64,000 nucleotides of DNA from NCBI GenBank assembly GCA_001770935.1, contig MESI01000123.1, positions 1 to 64,000 on the forward strand, written 5' to 3'. Of the stretch, positions 44,304 to 53,935 are shown in pieces. The translations under genes and the position numbers were made by a program. Within the stretch, counting starts at the first letter, position 1. Each line of letters opens with the position of its first letter. The stretch comes from Burkholderiales bacterium RIFCSPLOWO2_12_FULL_61_40 (lineage in GTDB: Bacteria > Pseudomonadota > Gammaproteobacteria > Burkholderiales > Burkholderiaceae_C). The notes under the pieces are model-generated. The model was not told the origin of the DNA and ran no database searches. It worked only from the letters and a program-made list of their open reading frames with translations.

Positions 44304-46220
44304 ATGCCATTGCCGTTGGATGCAGATTCTGAGCCGCCCAATACCTTTTCAAGGCGATCCAGGCGGCCGTGGTCGGTGCGAACCCTGCTGGTCTGGCTGG
44401 TGCTGGCCTGTTTTCTGCCCGGCCTGGCGGGCACCGTCTTTCTGCTTTTGCAGGAGTACCAGGAAGGACGTGCACAACTCCAGAGAAATACGCTCCAGAC
44501 AACGCGTGCACTGGTCCAGACCGTAGATGCCCAACTGCATTTGGCCCAAAACGCCGCGCAAGCACTCGCCACGTCCGAGTCATTGGCCCGGCAGGACTTT
44601 GCAGCGTTCTATCGGCGGGCACAGGCGCTGTTGCACGCCAGCGATATCGGCCAATATGTCGTCATCAGTACCGAAAACGGGGAGCCGCTGGTCAACACCT
44701 TGCGCCCTTTGGGGGCGCCAGTGTCTGCGCATGCCAACCTGGAGCAACTCCGGCGCGTGTTTGCCACCGGGCGGCCTGTGGTCTCGGATGTCTTTCTTTC
44801 GTCCTTTACCGGCAGCCCCGTCGTCAGCATTGAAGTCCCTGTTCGCTCCGGTGGCAAAGTGGTTTTTGCCTTGAGCATGGTTATCCCCGTGCAGTCCTTG
44901 AGCGATATTTTGAGCCGCCAAAACTTGCCACGGGATTGGGTGGCCGTGGTGTTTGACAGCACGGGCACCATTGCCGCGCGCACCCATTTGTCCGAACGGT
45001 TTGTCGGGCAAATGGGTGTCCCCGAGCTGCTTCAACAATTGCAGAAGGCTTTCGACGGTACTTTTGAAGTGACCTTGAAAGAAGGTGTTCCGACCTTGGC
45101 GTCCTTTAGCCGGTCGAGGATGTCCGGCTGGAGTGTGGTGATCGGCACTCCTCGCCAGAGTCTGGAGGCGCAGTTGGTACGTACCGTGGCCTTGCTCAGC
45201 TTGGGCGCGGTCCTGGTTTTTGGTCTGAGTATCGGCCTGGCGTGGTTCGTGGGAGGGCGAATTGCCAGATCGGTTCGGGCCTTGAGCGCGTTTGCCCGCG
45301 CCCTGGCGGCTGACGGTGAGCGGGTGGCGATGCCGCGGGTGCATCTGCGTGAAACCCAACAGGTCGCCCAAGCCATGGCACAGGCCTCTGCCTTGTCGAA
45401 TGAGCGCAAGGCGGCGCTGCTGGTGTTGAACGAAAACCTGCGCCTGGCCCAGGCCGACCTTCAGGACAAAGTGGAAGTGGCCGAGGCCGCCATCCGCGCC
45501 AAACGCGTATTTCTTGACGTCATGTCCCATGAATTGCGAACACCACTGAATGCCATCATCGGGTTTTCGGGCACTCTGCTGATGCGCATATCCGGCCCAC
45601 TCACGCCGACCCAGGAAAAACAACTCGACCACATCAAAATGAGCGGAAAACACCTGCTCGCGATTGTCAATGACGTCCTGGACTTCTCCAGGATTGAATC
45701 CGGCAGGTTTGAATTGATCCCGGCCGCGTTCGAGCCGCACCAGTTTCTGGAGGAATGCGCAGCCCAATTTGCCCCAGCGGCCCAGGCCAAAGGTCTGGAA
45801 CTCACGGTGGACTGGCGGGGGCCGAAGGGCCAGCGGTACTGGGCCGACCTCAATGGTTTGCGCCAAGCCCTGTCCAACCTCGTCAACAACGCCCTCAAAT
45901 TCACGGAGCGGGGCTTTGTGCGGGTGGAAGCCTGTGAAGTCGAACGCCATGACAAGGCATCGGTGCTGGAATTTGCTGTCACGGACAGCGGCATCGGTAT
46001 CCCGGCTGACAAGCAGACACTGTTGTTTCAGCCCTTTTTGCAGGTGGACAGCTCCAGCACCCGTGCCTATGGGGGGACCGGTCTGGGGCTTTGCATCGTG
46101 CGCAGCCTTGCGAATTTGATGGGGGGAGAGGTCGGCGTGGAAAGTGCCGCAGGACAGGGATCGCGCTTCTGGTTCCGTATCCGGGCCGATCTCCAGCCAG
46201 AGCTTCAAGGCGAACGGTAA
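44304..46220 (+). CDS. Orphan membrane histidine kinase with Cache sensor
   Basis: A 638-residue kinase. Membrane segments are near 27-49 and 293-317, flanking a periplasmic dCache-like domain (ISTENGEPLVNTL, SSFTGSPVVSIEVPV). A HAMP-like linker and coiled coil follow. HisKA has MSHELRTPLNAIIGFSG (phospho-His about 412), and the ATPase domain has NLVNNALKFT, DSGIGIP, FQPF and GGTGLGLCI. No receiver domain is fused and no response regulator is adjacent. An AGGA ribosome site precedes the ATG at 44304. Confidence 0.9.
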   Translation: MPLPLDADSEPPNTFSRRSRRPWSVRTLLVWLVLACFLPGLAGTVFLLLQEYQEGRAQLQRNTLQTTRALVQTVDAQLHLAQNAAQALATSESLARQDFAAFYRRAQALLHASDIGQYVVISTENGEPLVNTLRPLGAPVSAHANLEQLRRVFATGRPVVSDVFLSSFTGSPVVSIEVPVRSGGKVVFALSMVIPVQSLSDILSRQNLPRDWVAVVFDSTGTIAARTHLSERFVGQMGVPELLQQLQKAFDGTFEVTLKEGVPTLASFSRSRMSGWSVVIGTPRQSLEAQLVRTVALLSLGAVLVFGLSIGLAWFVGGRIARSVRALSAFARALAADGERVAMPRVHLRETQQVAQAMAQASALSNERKAALLVLNENLRLAQADLQDKVEVAEAAIRAKRVFLDVMSHELRTPLNAIIGFSGTLLMRISGPLTPTQEKQLDHIKMSGKHLLAIVNDVLDFSRIESGRFELIPAAFEPHQFLEECAAQFAPAAQAKGLELTVDWRGPKGQRYWADLNGLRQALSNLVNNALKFTERGFVRVEACEVERHDKASVLEFAVTDSGIGIPADKQTLLFQPFLQVDSSSTRAYGGTGLGLCIVRSLANLMGGEVGVESAAGQGSRFWFRIRADLQPELQGER

Positions 46221-46270
46221 GCACCTTCGCCCATGGTTTCTACAATAGAGGCCAGTTTATCGGGACTTTT

Positions 46271-46744
46271 ATGACTACAACGCTTCCCCTGGTCCAGTCG
46301 GACTCCTTTTTGACCTTGCATTACCGTTTGGGCGGGCCCGCCGGAAACGCCATCAACACCTTCGACGGCAAGCCTGCCACGCTGACCCTGGGCACGGGTG
46401 AGTTGTCTCCCGCGCTGGAGGCGTATCTGGTGGGGCTGGAGGAGGGCGCCCGCGCCACCTTTGAGGTGCCTGCGGGCGCTGCTTTTGGCGAGCGCAACCC
46501 GGCCATGCAGCAGTGGCTGGATGCCAAGGTGCTGCGCGAGATGGGCGACCCGCAGGAATCTTTCCGCGTCGGCGACGTGGTCGAATTTCCCACCCCGGAT
46601 GGACAAGGCAAATTCGCCGGCGCGGTGATGCAGGTGCGTTACTCCTTCGGCAAAGACGACCTGGAAGCCGTGCTGTTTGACTTCAACCACCCCTTGGCGG
46701 GCCAGCCGGTGACGTTTGAAGTGCATGTGATTGGGGTGCTGTGA
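46271..46744 (+). CDS. slpA: FKBP-type peptidyl-prolyl isomerase (SlpA)
   Basis: A 157-residue SlpA/SlyD-type FKBP. The catalytic FKBP part has LHYRLGGPAGNAINTFDGKPATLTLGTGELSPALEAYLVGLEEG, with the IF-like chaperone insert in the middle. The ATG at 46271 is chosen because it begins the fold; the frame upstream overlaps the kinase. Its stop overlaps the ispH GTG start, the same slpA-ispH pairing seen in many proteobacteria. Confidence 0.9.
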   Translation: MTTTLPLVQSDSFLTLHYRLGGPAGNAINTFDGKPATLTLGTGELSPALEAYLVGLEEGARATFEVPAGAAFGERNPAMQQWLDAKVLREMGDPQESFRVGDVVEFPTPDGQGKFAGAVMQVRYSFGKDDLEAVLFDFNHPLAGQPVTFEVHVIGVL

Positions 46745-47697
46745 ACGATTCTGTTGTGCCCCAGGAAGTGCTTTTAGCGGAGCCGCGCGGTTTTTGCGCC
46801 GGGGTGGACCGCGCCATTGAAATCGTGGACCGCGCGCTGCAAAAGTTCGGCCGCCCCATCTACGTGCGCCACGAAATCGTGCACAACACCTATGTGGTGA
46901 ACGACCTCAAGAACCGGGGCGCCATTTTTATTGAAGAGCTGGACGACGTGCCGCCCGGCGCCACCCTGGTGTTCTCGGCCCACGGTGTCAGCCAGGCCAT
47001 TCAGCGCGAAGCCCTGGCGCGCGGTTTTCGCATCTTTGATGCCACCTGCCCCCTGGTCACCAAGGTGCATGTGGAAGTAGCCAAGCTGCACAAGGAAGGT
47101 TTTGAATTCATCATGATCGGCCACAAGGGCCACCCCGAGGTGGAAGGCACCATGGGCCAGCTGGACAGCGGTATCCACCTGGTGGAAGACGTGGCCGATG
47201 TGGCCCGCGTGGCCCCCGGCCAGACCGAAAAACTGGCAGTGGTGACCCAGACCACGCTGAGTGTGGACGACGCGGCGGAAATTGCAGCCGCCGTCAAGGC
47301 CCGCTTTCCCTGGGTGCGCGAGCCCAAGCAGCAAGACATTTGCTACGCCACGCAAAACCGCCAGGATGCGGTCAAGGTCATGAGCCCGCAGGTGGACATT
47401 GTGATCGTGGTGGGCAGCCCCACCAGTTCCAACAGCAACCGCCTGCGTGAAGTGGCGCGCAAGCTGGGCACCGAGAGCTATATGGTGGACAGTGCCGACG
47501 AGTTGCGGCCCGAGTGGTTTGAAGGCCGCCAGCGCGTGGGCCTGACCGCCGGCGCCTCGGCCCCCGAGATTTTGGTGAAAGCCGTGATCGACCGCATCAA
47601 GGCCCTGGGCGCGGTGTCGGTGCGCAAGATGGACGGCATCGAAGAGACCGTGAAGTTCCCCTTGCCCAAAGGACTCAGATTGGATAATGCTATCTAA
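46741..47697 (+). CDS. ispH: 4-hydroxy-3-methylbut-2-enyl diphosphate reductase
   Basis: A 318-residue IspH, the last enzyme of the MEP isoprenoid pathway, forming IPP and DMAPP. The three [4Fe-4S] Cys are in EPRGFCAGVDRAIEIV, DATCPLVTKVH and DICYATQNRQDAV, with the catalytic Glu/Thr region QTTLSVDD. Initiation is at GTG overlapping the slpA stop (GTGA). The last residues (N-A-I) and the stop codon are formed by dispersed repeat copy 5. Confidence 0.95.
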   Translation: MNDSVVPQEVLLAEPRGFCAGVDRAIEIVDRALQKFGRPIYVRHEIVHNTYVVNDLKNRGAIFIEELDDVPPGATLVFSAHGVSQAIQREALARGFRIFDATCPLVTKVHVEVAKLHKEGFEFIMIGHKGHPEVEGTMGQLDSGIHLVEDVADVARVAPGQTEKLAVVTQTTLSVDDAAEIAAAVKARFPWVREPKQQDICYATQNRQDAVKVMSPQVDIVIVVGSPTSSNSNRLREVARKLGTESYMVDSADELRPEWFEGRQRVGLTAGASAPEILVKAVIDRIKALGAVSVRKMDGIEETVKFPLPKGLRLDNAI

Positions 47698-47746
47698 TTG
47701 ATAGCTGTCTGCGCAATAAAATAGAGGGCTAGAGGCCTTTTTGATA
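47689..47746 (+). repeat. Dispersed repeat copy 5, overlapping the ispH stop
   Basis: GCTATCTAATTGATAGC, TGTCTGCGC, then GAGGGCTAGAGGCC and TTTTTG. The GCTATCTAA start encodes Ala-Ile-stop of ispH. It is a full-length, consensus-like copy and its dyad plus T-run could act as a transcript end before serS. Confidence 0.85.
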
Positions 47747-47756
47747 CTTAAACTAA

Positions 47757-49091
<1,335 letters not shown>

Positions 49092-49126
49092 TAGAATCCA
49101 GCCTTCGTCCAAAACGATGCAAACCA

Positions 49127-49214
49127 GGAGTGGTGGCAGAGTGGCCGAATGTACCTGACTCGAAATCAGGCGTACCGCAAGGTACCGTGGGTTCGAATCC
49201 CACCCACTCCGCCA
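49127..49214 (+). tRNA. tRNA-Ser (anticodon CGA)
   Basis: An 88-nt class II tRNA with CCA encoded. The acceptor GGAGTGG pairs with CCACTCC. The anticodon stem CTGA/TCAG encloses loop CTCGAAA, giving CGA for codon UCG. The long variable arm GTACC-GCAA-GGTAC is typical of serine tRNAs, and the T-arm has GTTCGAATC. It sits directly downstream of serS. Confidence 0.95.
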
Positions 49215-49221
49215 AGCTACA

Positions 49222-49265
49222 TAAGCGTCTAGTGCTATCAAAAATATAGCCTAGGCGCTTTTTGG
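49222..49265 (+). repeat. Dispersed repeat copy 6 / probable tRNA terminator
   Basis: A shortened, more perfect hairpin version: AAGCG-T-CTAG ... GCTAT-CAAAAAT-ATAGC ... CTAG-GCGCTT followed by T residues. It starts 8 nt after the tRNA 3' end, so it probably terminates the tRNA transcript. The rest of 49266-49463 shows nothing recognisable. Confidence 0.7.
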
Positions 49266-49463
49266 TTTCAGGCGCTCTCATTCCATTTCCATACCAAGGC
49301 GATATGTCGTTGCCCCTTCTTGCCGTGCTTAAGCACTGCCTGCGTCGGTGCGTCTCTCGCCCTGATCTGAAAACGGAAATCAGACGCTGAGTGAATTTCC
49401 TTTCCGCAACAGGCGCTTTGTGCTTAAATCTTCGCTGCTACAAACGCTGGATTGGGATTTAAC

Positions 49464-49763
49464 ATGGCTTCCACATCGTCCATCGCCGCCTCGGGCATGC
49501 ACACCGCCCAAACGCGCTTGAATTCCACGGCACACAACATCGCCAATGTGAGCACCGACGGCTTTCGCCGACAGGAAGTGACCTCAACGGAGCAGCCAGG
49601 TGGTGGTGCGGCGCCCGCACTCAACCGGTCCAGTGTGGTCGGAGCGGCCCTGGAAACGGATGTGGTGACCCAGCTGCAGGCCAAAAATGCCTTTTTGGCC
49701 AATCTGGCGGTATTCAAAACCAGTAACCAGATGGCCGGAGCGCTGCTGGACAAAACGGCTTAG
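49464..49763 (+). CDS. Orphan FlgB/FlgC-like small protein
   Basis: A 99-residue protein resembling the N-terminal helix of flagellar rod and hook proteins. IAASGMHTAQTRLNSTAHNIANVSTDGFRRQEV fits the N-terminal rod motif with its ANVSTDGF signature, and the C-terminal ETDVVTQLQAKNAFLANLAVFKTSNQMAGALLD resembles the C-terminal helix. The middle domain is nearly absent. No other flagellar gene is linked. It could be a small stand-alone rod-like protein of unknown role. Confidence 0.75.
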   Translation: MASTSSIAASGMHTAQTRLNSTAHNIANVSTDGFRRQEVTSTEQPGGGAAPALNRSSVVGAALETDVVTQLQAKNAFLANLAVFKTSNQMAGALLDKTA

Positions 49764-49783
49764 CCGCCGAGTGCGCCCTGCTG

Positions 49784-51022
49784 CTACCGATTGGCCGCTT
49801 GCTGCGCAAATGTAAGTGCCCATGGCGCAATGCTGCTTGCGGGCATGGGCCGTGCATAGTGGTAGCCCTGTGCATAGGTGCATCCCATGCTGGCGAGCGC
49901 CACCCCCGTGGCTGCATCCTCAATGCCTTCGGCCACTGTCGTGATATCCAATAGCCGTGACAGTTCCAGGGCCGATTTGACAATTTGGAAGCTGCGCGCC
50001 GAAGTGTGCATTTGTTGCACAAAGGTTTTGTCTATTTTGATACACGAAAACGGCAGCGTCTGGAGGTAACTCAAGCCCGCGTAACCAGTTCCGAAGTCGT
50101 CCAGGGCAATACCGACCCCCAGCGCGCGCAAGCGGTGCAGCGCCGTGGACACGATGTTCACATTGCTGATGACGATGGTTTCGGTCAGTTCGATGCGCAG
50201 CTCCTGGGGCGGCATGTGGTGCTCTTGCATACAGGCCTGAATGCTCTCGACAATGCCGGGGCTGCAAAGCTCAGGGGCCGAGAGGTTGACGCTCATGAAG
50301 GGGGTGTGGATGGGGCCTGAAACGCACGGCGAGCGCAGTGTCCGCCAATCAGCTGCGGCTTGGTGCAGCACCCACTGCCCAATCCGGTGAATCAACCCTG
50401 TTTTTTCGGCAAGCGGAATGAATTCCTCTGGGCTGACCATGCCCAACTGGGGATGACGCCAGCGGATCAGCGCTTCAAAACCGACGAGGGCCGTAGTGCC
50501 GTACAAAATAATGGGTTGGTAAAACAGCTCCAGCTGGCTGTCATCGATGGCGTCTGACAGGTCATGCGCCAGCGAGAGCGTGCGCACGGCCGCTGCATGC
50601 AGGTCCACCGTCGGCAGCGCCGCGGTGGCTGTGGTTGGGTCTTGTATCGCCGGGGGTTCCGTGCCAGCGGGTTCACCGCTGGAGTTGCGAAAACGCTCCA
50701 GCATCAAACGCAAGAGGTATTGGATCACTGGATCGGCGCGCCCCAGCAGTTCTTCGACATGGGCCCGGTCGATACGCACCAGACTGGTGGGCACCAAAGT
50801 CCGCACCGTGGCTGTGCGGGGCTGGCGGTCCAGCAGGGCCACCTCGCCAAACATGGCCCCCGCCGCCAGCACCGCCACCCGCCGCTGATCGGCGCCTGTT
50901 AACACTTCAACACAGCCGCTCTCGATGACATAGGCGGCATCGCCAGAATCCCCATTTTTGAAAACGGTCATCTGACCTTCGAACCGCTCGCGTTTGAAGC
51001 CGTTGGCAATTTTTATCATCAT
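49784..51022 (-). CDS. cNMP-binding/EAL domain c-di-GMP phosphodiesterase
   Basis: A 412-residue soluble protein. Residues 10-115 form a cyclic-nucleotide-binding-like domain (KNGDSGDAAYVIESGCVEVLTG, AGAMFGEVALLDRQPRTATVR). The EAL domain (about 165-405) has FYQPIILYGTTALVGFEALIRW, ELTETIV, LDDFGTGYAGLSYLQTLPFSCIKIDK and AEGIED, so catalytic residues look intact. It should degrade c-di-GMP, possibly gated by a nucleotide. AGGGGGTA precedes the ATG. It is divergent from the iron-type operon. Confidence 0.9.
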   Translation of the reverse strand: MMIKIANGFKRERFEGQMTVFKNGDSGDAAYVIESGCVEVLTGADQRRVAVLAAGAMFGEVALLDRQPRTATVRTLVPTSLVRIDRAHVEELLGRADPVIQYLLRLMLERFRNSSGEPAGTEPPAIQDPTTATAALPTVDLHAAAVRTLSLAHDLSDAIDDSQLELFYQPIILYGTTALVGFEALIRWRHPQLGMVSPEEFIPLAEKTGLIHRIGQWVLHQAAADWRTLRSPCVSGPIHTPFMSVNLSAPELCSPGIVESIQACMQEHHMPPQELRIELTETIVISNVNIVSTALHRLRALGVGIALDDFGTGYAGLSYLQTLPFSCIKIDKTFVQQMHTSARSFQIVKSALELSRLLDITTVAEGIEDAATGVALASMGCTYAQGYHYARPMPASSIAPWALTFAQQAANR

Positions 51023-51147
51023 TACCCCCTAGTTCGTCCAGCGCGCATTGTGACTTGGATTCTGGTTTGCCACTGAATAGGGCAGTTCATTCGGCCCAAC
51101 TGGCAAGCACCCGCTGCCAAATGTTGCCTGGTTTTTATACAAATTGG

Positions 51148-51177
51148 TTGCAAACAAGAATGATTCGCATTTATACT
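51148..51177 (+). promoter_or_regulatory. Promoter with Fur-box-like operator
   Basis: TTGCAA (-35, 51148-51153) and TATACT (-10, 51172-51177) are 18 nt apart. Between them lies AATGATTCGCATT, a dyad AATG-N5-CATT matching the core of the Fur consensus. Repressor bound here would occlude sigma-70. The predicted transcript start (about 51184) nearly coincides with the first ATG of the small gene downstream. Confidence 0.6.
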
Positions 51178-51183
51178 GACAAA

Positions 51184-51456
51184 ATGAAACATTCTTCCCA
51201 ATCCAATTCTTGTAAGCATGTTGGCCTTGCCCACAGCCATGTAGGTGAAGTCTCCATGTGTCCAGACTGCGGCGTGGTCCATATTTCGCTGCAGTATTTT
51301 TCCGTGCGTTTTGATCTGGAGGCGTTTCGTGCCTTGGCCCAAATGCTGGGTGTTGCCCAAGCCCGGATTGAGCGATCTGCGCAAACGATGTCGCCACTGG
51401 CGGAGGCACCCGATGTGCTGAGTTTGGATGGATCGCCCCAAGGGCTGGTTCACTGA
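51184..51456 (+). CDS. Small Cys/His-rich protein upstream of DUF2325 gene
   Basis: A 90-residue protein with CKHVGLAHSHVGEVSMCPDCGVVHISLQ, a Cys/His pattern ending in CPDCG that could bind zinc or iron. A helical segment follows (LEAFRALAQMLGVAQARIERSAQ). If the ATG at 51184 is used the mRNA would be nearly leaderless; an ATG at 51256, with AGGTGA upstream, would give a 66-residue form lacking the first Cys. I do not recognise a named family. It precedes DUF2325 and ferritin-like genes, forming a probable iron-regulated operon. Confidence 0.65.
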   Translation: MKHSSQSNSCKHVGLAHSHVGEVSMCPDCGVVHISLQYFSVRFDLEAFRALAQMLGVAQARIERSAQTMSPLAEAPDVLSLDGSPQGLVH

Positions 51457-51492
51457 ACGTTTCGCTGGATCAAATCACTGGAGGACCTACCG

Positions 51493-52779
51493 ATGTGTGA
51501 CCATGCAACCGACCAGCCGCTGGCATATTCTGGCCCACCCAAATTGCAGGGGGGCGCCACGCCTTCAACGGGGTCCCGCAGGCGAAGGTTATGGGATTTG
51601 GATCACCAATGCCATTGCCCCGTCGTCGGGGTCTGCTTGCCGCTGGACACCCTGCGGCGGCTGGTGAACAAAGCCCTGGGGGGCAAGGCTTTTGCGGATG
51701 ACTACGAAGTGCATGTGGGCGCGGTGGCCGAATGTGGCCACAGAAACCGCCTCTCCGAGCTGCTGCAAAATGAACTGGAGAGGCGTTATACCCGCGAAGT
51801 ACTGCAATTCCGCCAGGCCAAGACGACCAGAGACGTTGCCGACTTGTGGGCAGGTGCCATCCGCCAGGGGGATGTAACGGGGGCGTTTTGGGCCGCCTTG
51901 ACCCATGCGCGCTGCGATGATGTGCTGCAAGAGGTGCTGTGCCGCGACATGCACATGCTGCAACACCAGGCCGGGGCCACGGCGCGTATCGACATTGCCC
52001 GCTTCAATGCCCTGCTGGGCGAGAACCTTGTCCTTACCAAGGAGCTGGGCAAGGTACAGGAGCGCAGTACGCGCCTCATATCGGAGAAGTCCGGTGAGAT
52101 TGAGCGGTTGGGTGCACAACTGGTGCGCCTGCGGGCTGAAAGCATGGGCAAGGACAGCCGCATTGCTTTCCTGTGTGAGGATGTGGCTGCCATCAAAGCG
52201 TCACAACCGCAGTTTGACCTGAACGTGCGTTTGCAAAAGAAGGTGGAGCAGATGGCGTTGCGCCAGCAGGAACTCGAAAACCAGTGTGCCGAATTGCGGC
52301 AAAAGCTGGCATCCGCCACCAAATCGCTGGAAGGAATGGAGCACGAGGCGCTACGTGCCGAAACCAGGGACGTGGTGGAGCCGACGGAGCCGCGCACATC
52401 GCCTGTGACGGTCTATTTGCAGCATAAAACCGTGTTGTGCGTGGGCGGGCGTAGCGGCAGTATTGCGAGCTACCGTGATGTCGTTGAACGTGTTGGCGGA
52501 CGTTTTGCGCACCACGACGGCGGACTGGAGGACAGCCATAGCATTCTTGACTCCAACCTGGCTGCTGCAGATTTGGTGATATGCCAAACGGGCTGCATCA
52601 GCCACAACGCCTACTGGAAGGTGAAGGATTTTTGCAAGCGTACCGGCAAACGCTGCGTGTTTGTCGAAAACCCAAGCGCATCCTCCCTGGTGCGTGGGCT
52701 GGAATTGATATCCAGCAAAGATACACAAGCCAATCAGGTGGAGACTTCTGAAGTGTCGCTGGACGAAGCAAAGGGCTGA
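51493..52779 (+). CDS. DUF2325 domain protein
   Basis: A 428-residue protein. The N-terminal part (30-160) has conserved Cys and His: LWDLDHQCHCPVVGVCL, AECGHRN, THARCDDVLQEVLCRDMHMLQHQAG. A coiled coil spans about 175-290. The C-terminal DUF2325 domain (about 310-405) starts TVLCVGGRSGSIASYRDVVE and includes HHDGGLEDS and the Cys-containing DLVICQTGCISHNAYWKVK. It may be a metal- or redox-responsive factor; no enzymatic function is known to me. It lies 36 nt after the small Cys-rich gene and 44 nt before the ferritin-like gene. Confidence 0.8.
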   Translation: MCDHATDQPLAYSGPPKLQGGATPSTGSRRRRLWDLDHQCHCPVVGVCLPLDTLRRLVNKALGGKAFADDYEVHVGAVAECGHRNRLSELLQNELERRYTREVLQFRQAKTTRDVADLWAGAIRQGDVTGAFWAALTHARCDDVLQEVLCRDMHMLQHQAGATARIDIARFNALLGENLVLTKELGKVQERSTRLISEKSGEIERLGAQLVRLRAESMGKDSRIAFLCEDVAAIKASQPQFDLNVRLQKKVEQMALRQQELENQCAELRQKLASATKSLEGMEHEALRAETRDVVEPTEPRTSPVTVYLQHKTVLCVGGRSGSIASYRDVVERVGGRFAHHDGGLEDSHSILDSNLAAADLVICQTGCISHNAYWKVKDFCKRTGKRCVFVENPSASSLVRGLELISSKDTQANQVETSEVSLDEAKG

Positions 52780-52823
52780 GCGCACATATTTTCAGGTACC
52801 TGTATCCACCCAAGGAGCGCAAT

Positions 52824-53279
52824 ATGGACGAAGTCAAGAATCAGCTTGCGATTGACGCATTGAACCGCATCATGGAATTGGAGTTGGCCGGGGTCGTGCG
52901 GTACACGCATTACTCACTCATGGTGTATGGCTATAACCGCATTCCCATCGTGTCTTGGCTCAAAGACAATGCACAGGAAGGGCTTGGCCACGCCCACAGG
53001 GCCGGTGAACTGGTGACCCTGCTGGGCGGGCACCCCTCTTTGAAAATAGGTGCTCTGCTGGAAACCGCAAAGCACGACATCGGGGACATCCTTCGGGAAA
53101 GCCTGGAGCACGAAAAGAACGCACTCGCGGCCTACTACGCGCTATTGAAAATTGCCGAAGGAACTTCGGTGTTGCTGGAAGACTACGCCCGCGACATGAT
53201 CGTCCAGGAAGAAATGCATCTGGACGAGGTGAACAAAATGCTGCGTCGACCCGGCGACATGGCCCCTTTCAACGAGTAG
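52824..53279 (+). CDS. Bacterioferritin-like ferritin-superfamily protein
   Basis: A 151-residue four-helix protein. Ferritin-type ligands appear as Glu in MELELAGVVRYTHYS, Glu and His in NAQEGLGHAHRAGEL, Glu in RESLEHEKNALAAYYALL, and Glu and His in IVQEEMHLDEVNKML. The Met that binds haem in classical bacterioferritin is not evident. It would store or detoxify iron. AAGGAGCG precedes the ATG. It closes the operon with the Cys-rich and DUF2325 genes. Confidence 0.85.
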   Translation: MDEVKNQLAIDALNRIMELELAGVVRYTHYSLMVYGYNRIPIVSWLKDNAQEGLGHAHRAGELVTLLGGHPSLKIGALLETAKHDIGDILRESLEHEKNALAAYYALLKIAEGTSVLLEDYARDMIVQEEMHLDEVNKMLRRPGDMAPFNE

Positions 53280-53317
53280 TGCTGCAAGCGGCCGCGCAGT
53301 GCCGTTGAGTGCTCTGA

Positions 53318-53842
53318 TCAGAGTTGCCCTTCGCTGAGGGTATGCAACTGGAACTGCCCGCTTTTATGCCATAGCCAGGTGTCGGTGTAGGTGAGTTTTC
53401 CCAGCCTGGCAGGCACCGGAAAGGGTGAGGCAAGGCGGATCGTGCGCTCTATTTCTGCCATGACCTCGGGTGCGTGGGTGGGCGCGCGCATCCAGCGCAC
53501 ACCGGTCACAAAACCCCGCGCGTCAATGTTCGTCTCCAGTACACCTACCGCATACAGCAAGGGCGGAAGTTTGCCTGTGTATATACGGTCCCCGTTATTT
53601 TTGTATAAGTGCCTGGCGGCATCGGGTCTATAGTCTTGCACGCTGGCCGCGCGTGAAATATTGGGCGGCAGCACCGGGGTCTGCACTACCGGTGGAAGCA
53701 TCGAAGCGGGCGGTGCCGCGGGTATCGGTGGCGCAGTGGGCGGGCGCGAAGCGCACCCGGCCACCAAGGTGGCGATGCAAGCCCAGAGGCTGGCCCATGG
53801 CCATGGACGGTGTGAAGAGTTTCCAACGGAGTGCTGTGGCAT
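53318..53842 (-). CDS. TonB-C-like lipoprotein
   Basis: A 174-residue protein with a lipoprotein signal (LVAGC lipobox about residue 29) and a Pro/Ala-rich stretch (35-65) as a periplasmic spacer. The C-terminal domain (about 100-170) resembles a TonB C-terminal fold (VGVLETNIDARGFVTGVRWMRAPTHAPEVMAEIERTIRLASPFP). The start at 53842 is chosen for the signal. It is divergent from xdhC with a 93-nt gap. Function not recognised. Confidence 0.65.
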   Translation of the reverse strand: MPQHSVGNSSHRPWPWASLWACIATLVAGCASRPPTAPPIPAAPPASMLPPVVQTPVLPPNISRAASVQDYRPDAARHLYKNNGDRIYTGKLPPLLYAVGVLETNIDARGFVTGVRWMRAPTHAPEVMAEIERTIRLASPFPVPARLGKLTYTDTWLWHKSGQFQLHTLSEGQL

Positions 53843-53935
53843 GCAAGTCTCGATCTTCGGTAGTGGCGGGCAAGCATACTGTGCCCGAATTTTCCCCGGC
53901 CGGGACGAAACCAACACTAAAAAGGGTATCTGATT

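Noticed and set aside
53280-53317. CTCTGATCAGAG-type palindrome after the ferritin-like gene as terminator
   Set aside because: No T-run and a short stem; not enough to call a terminator.
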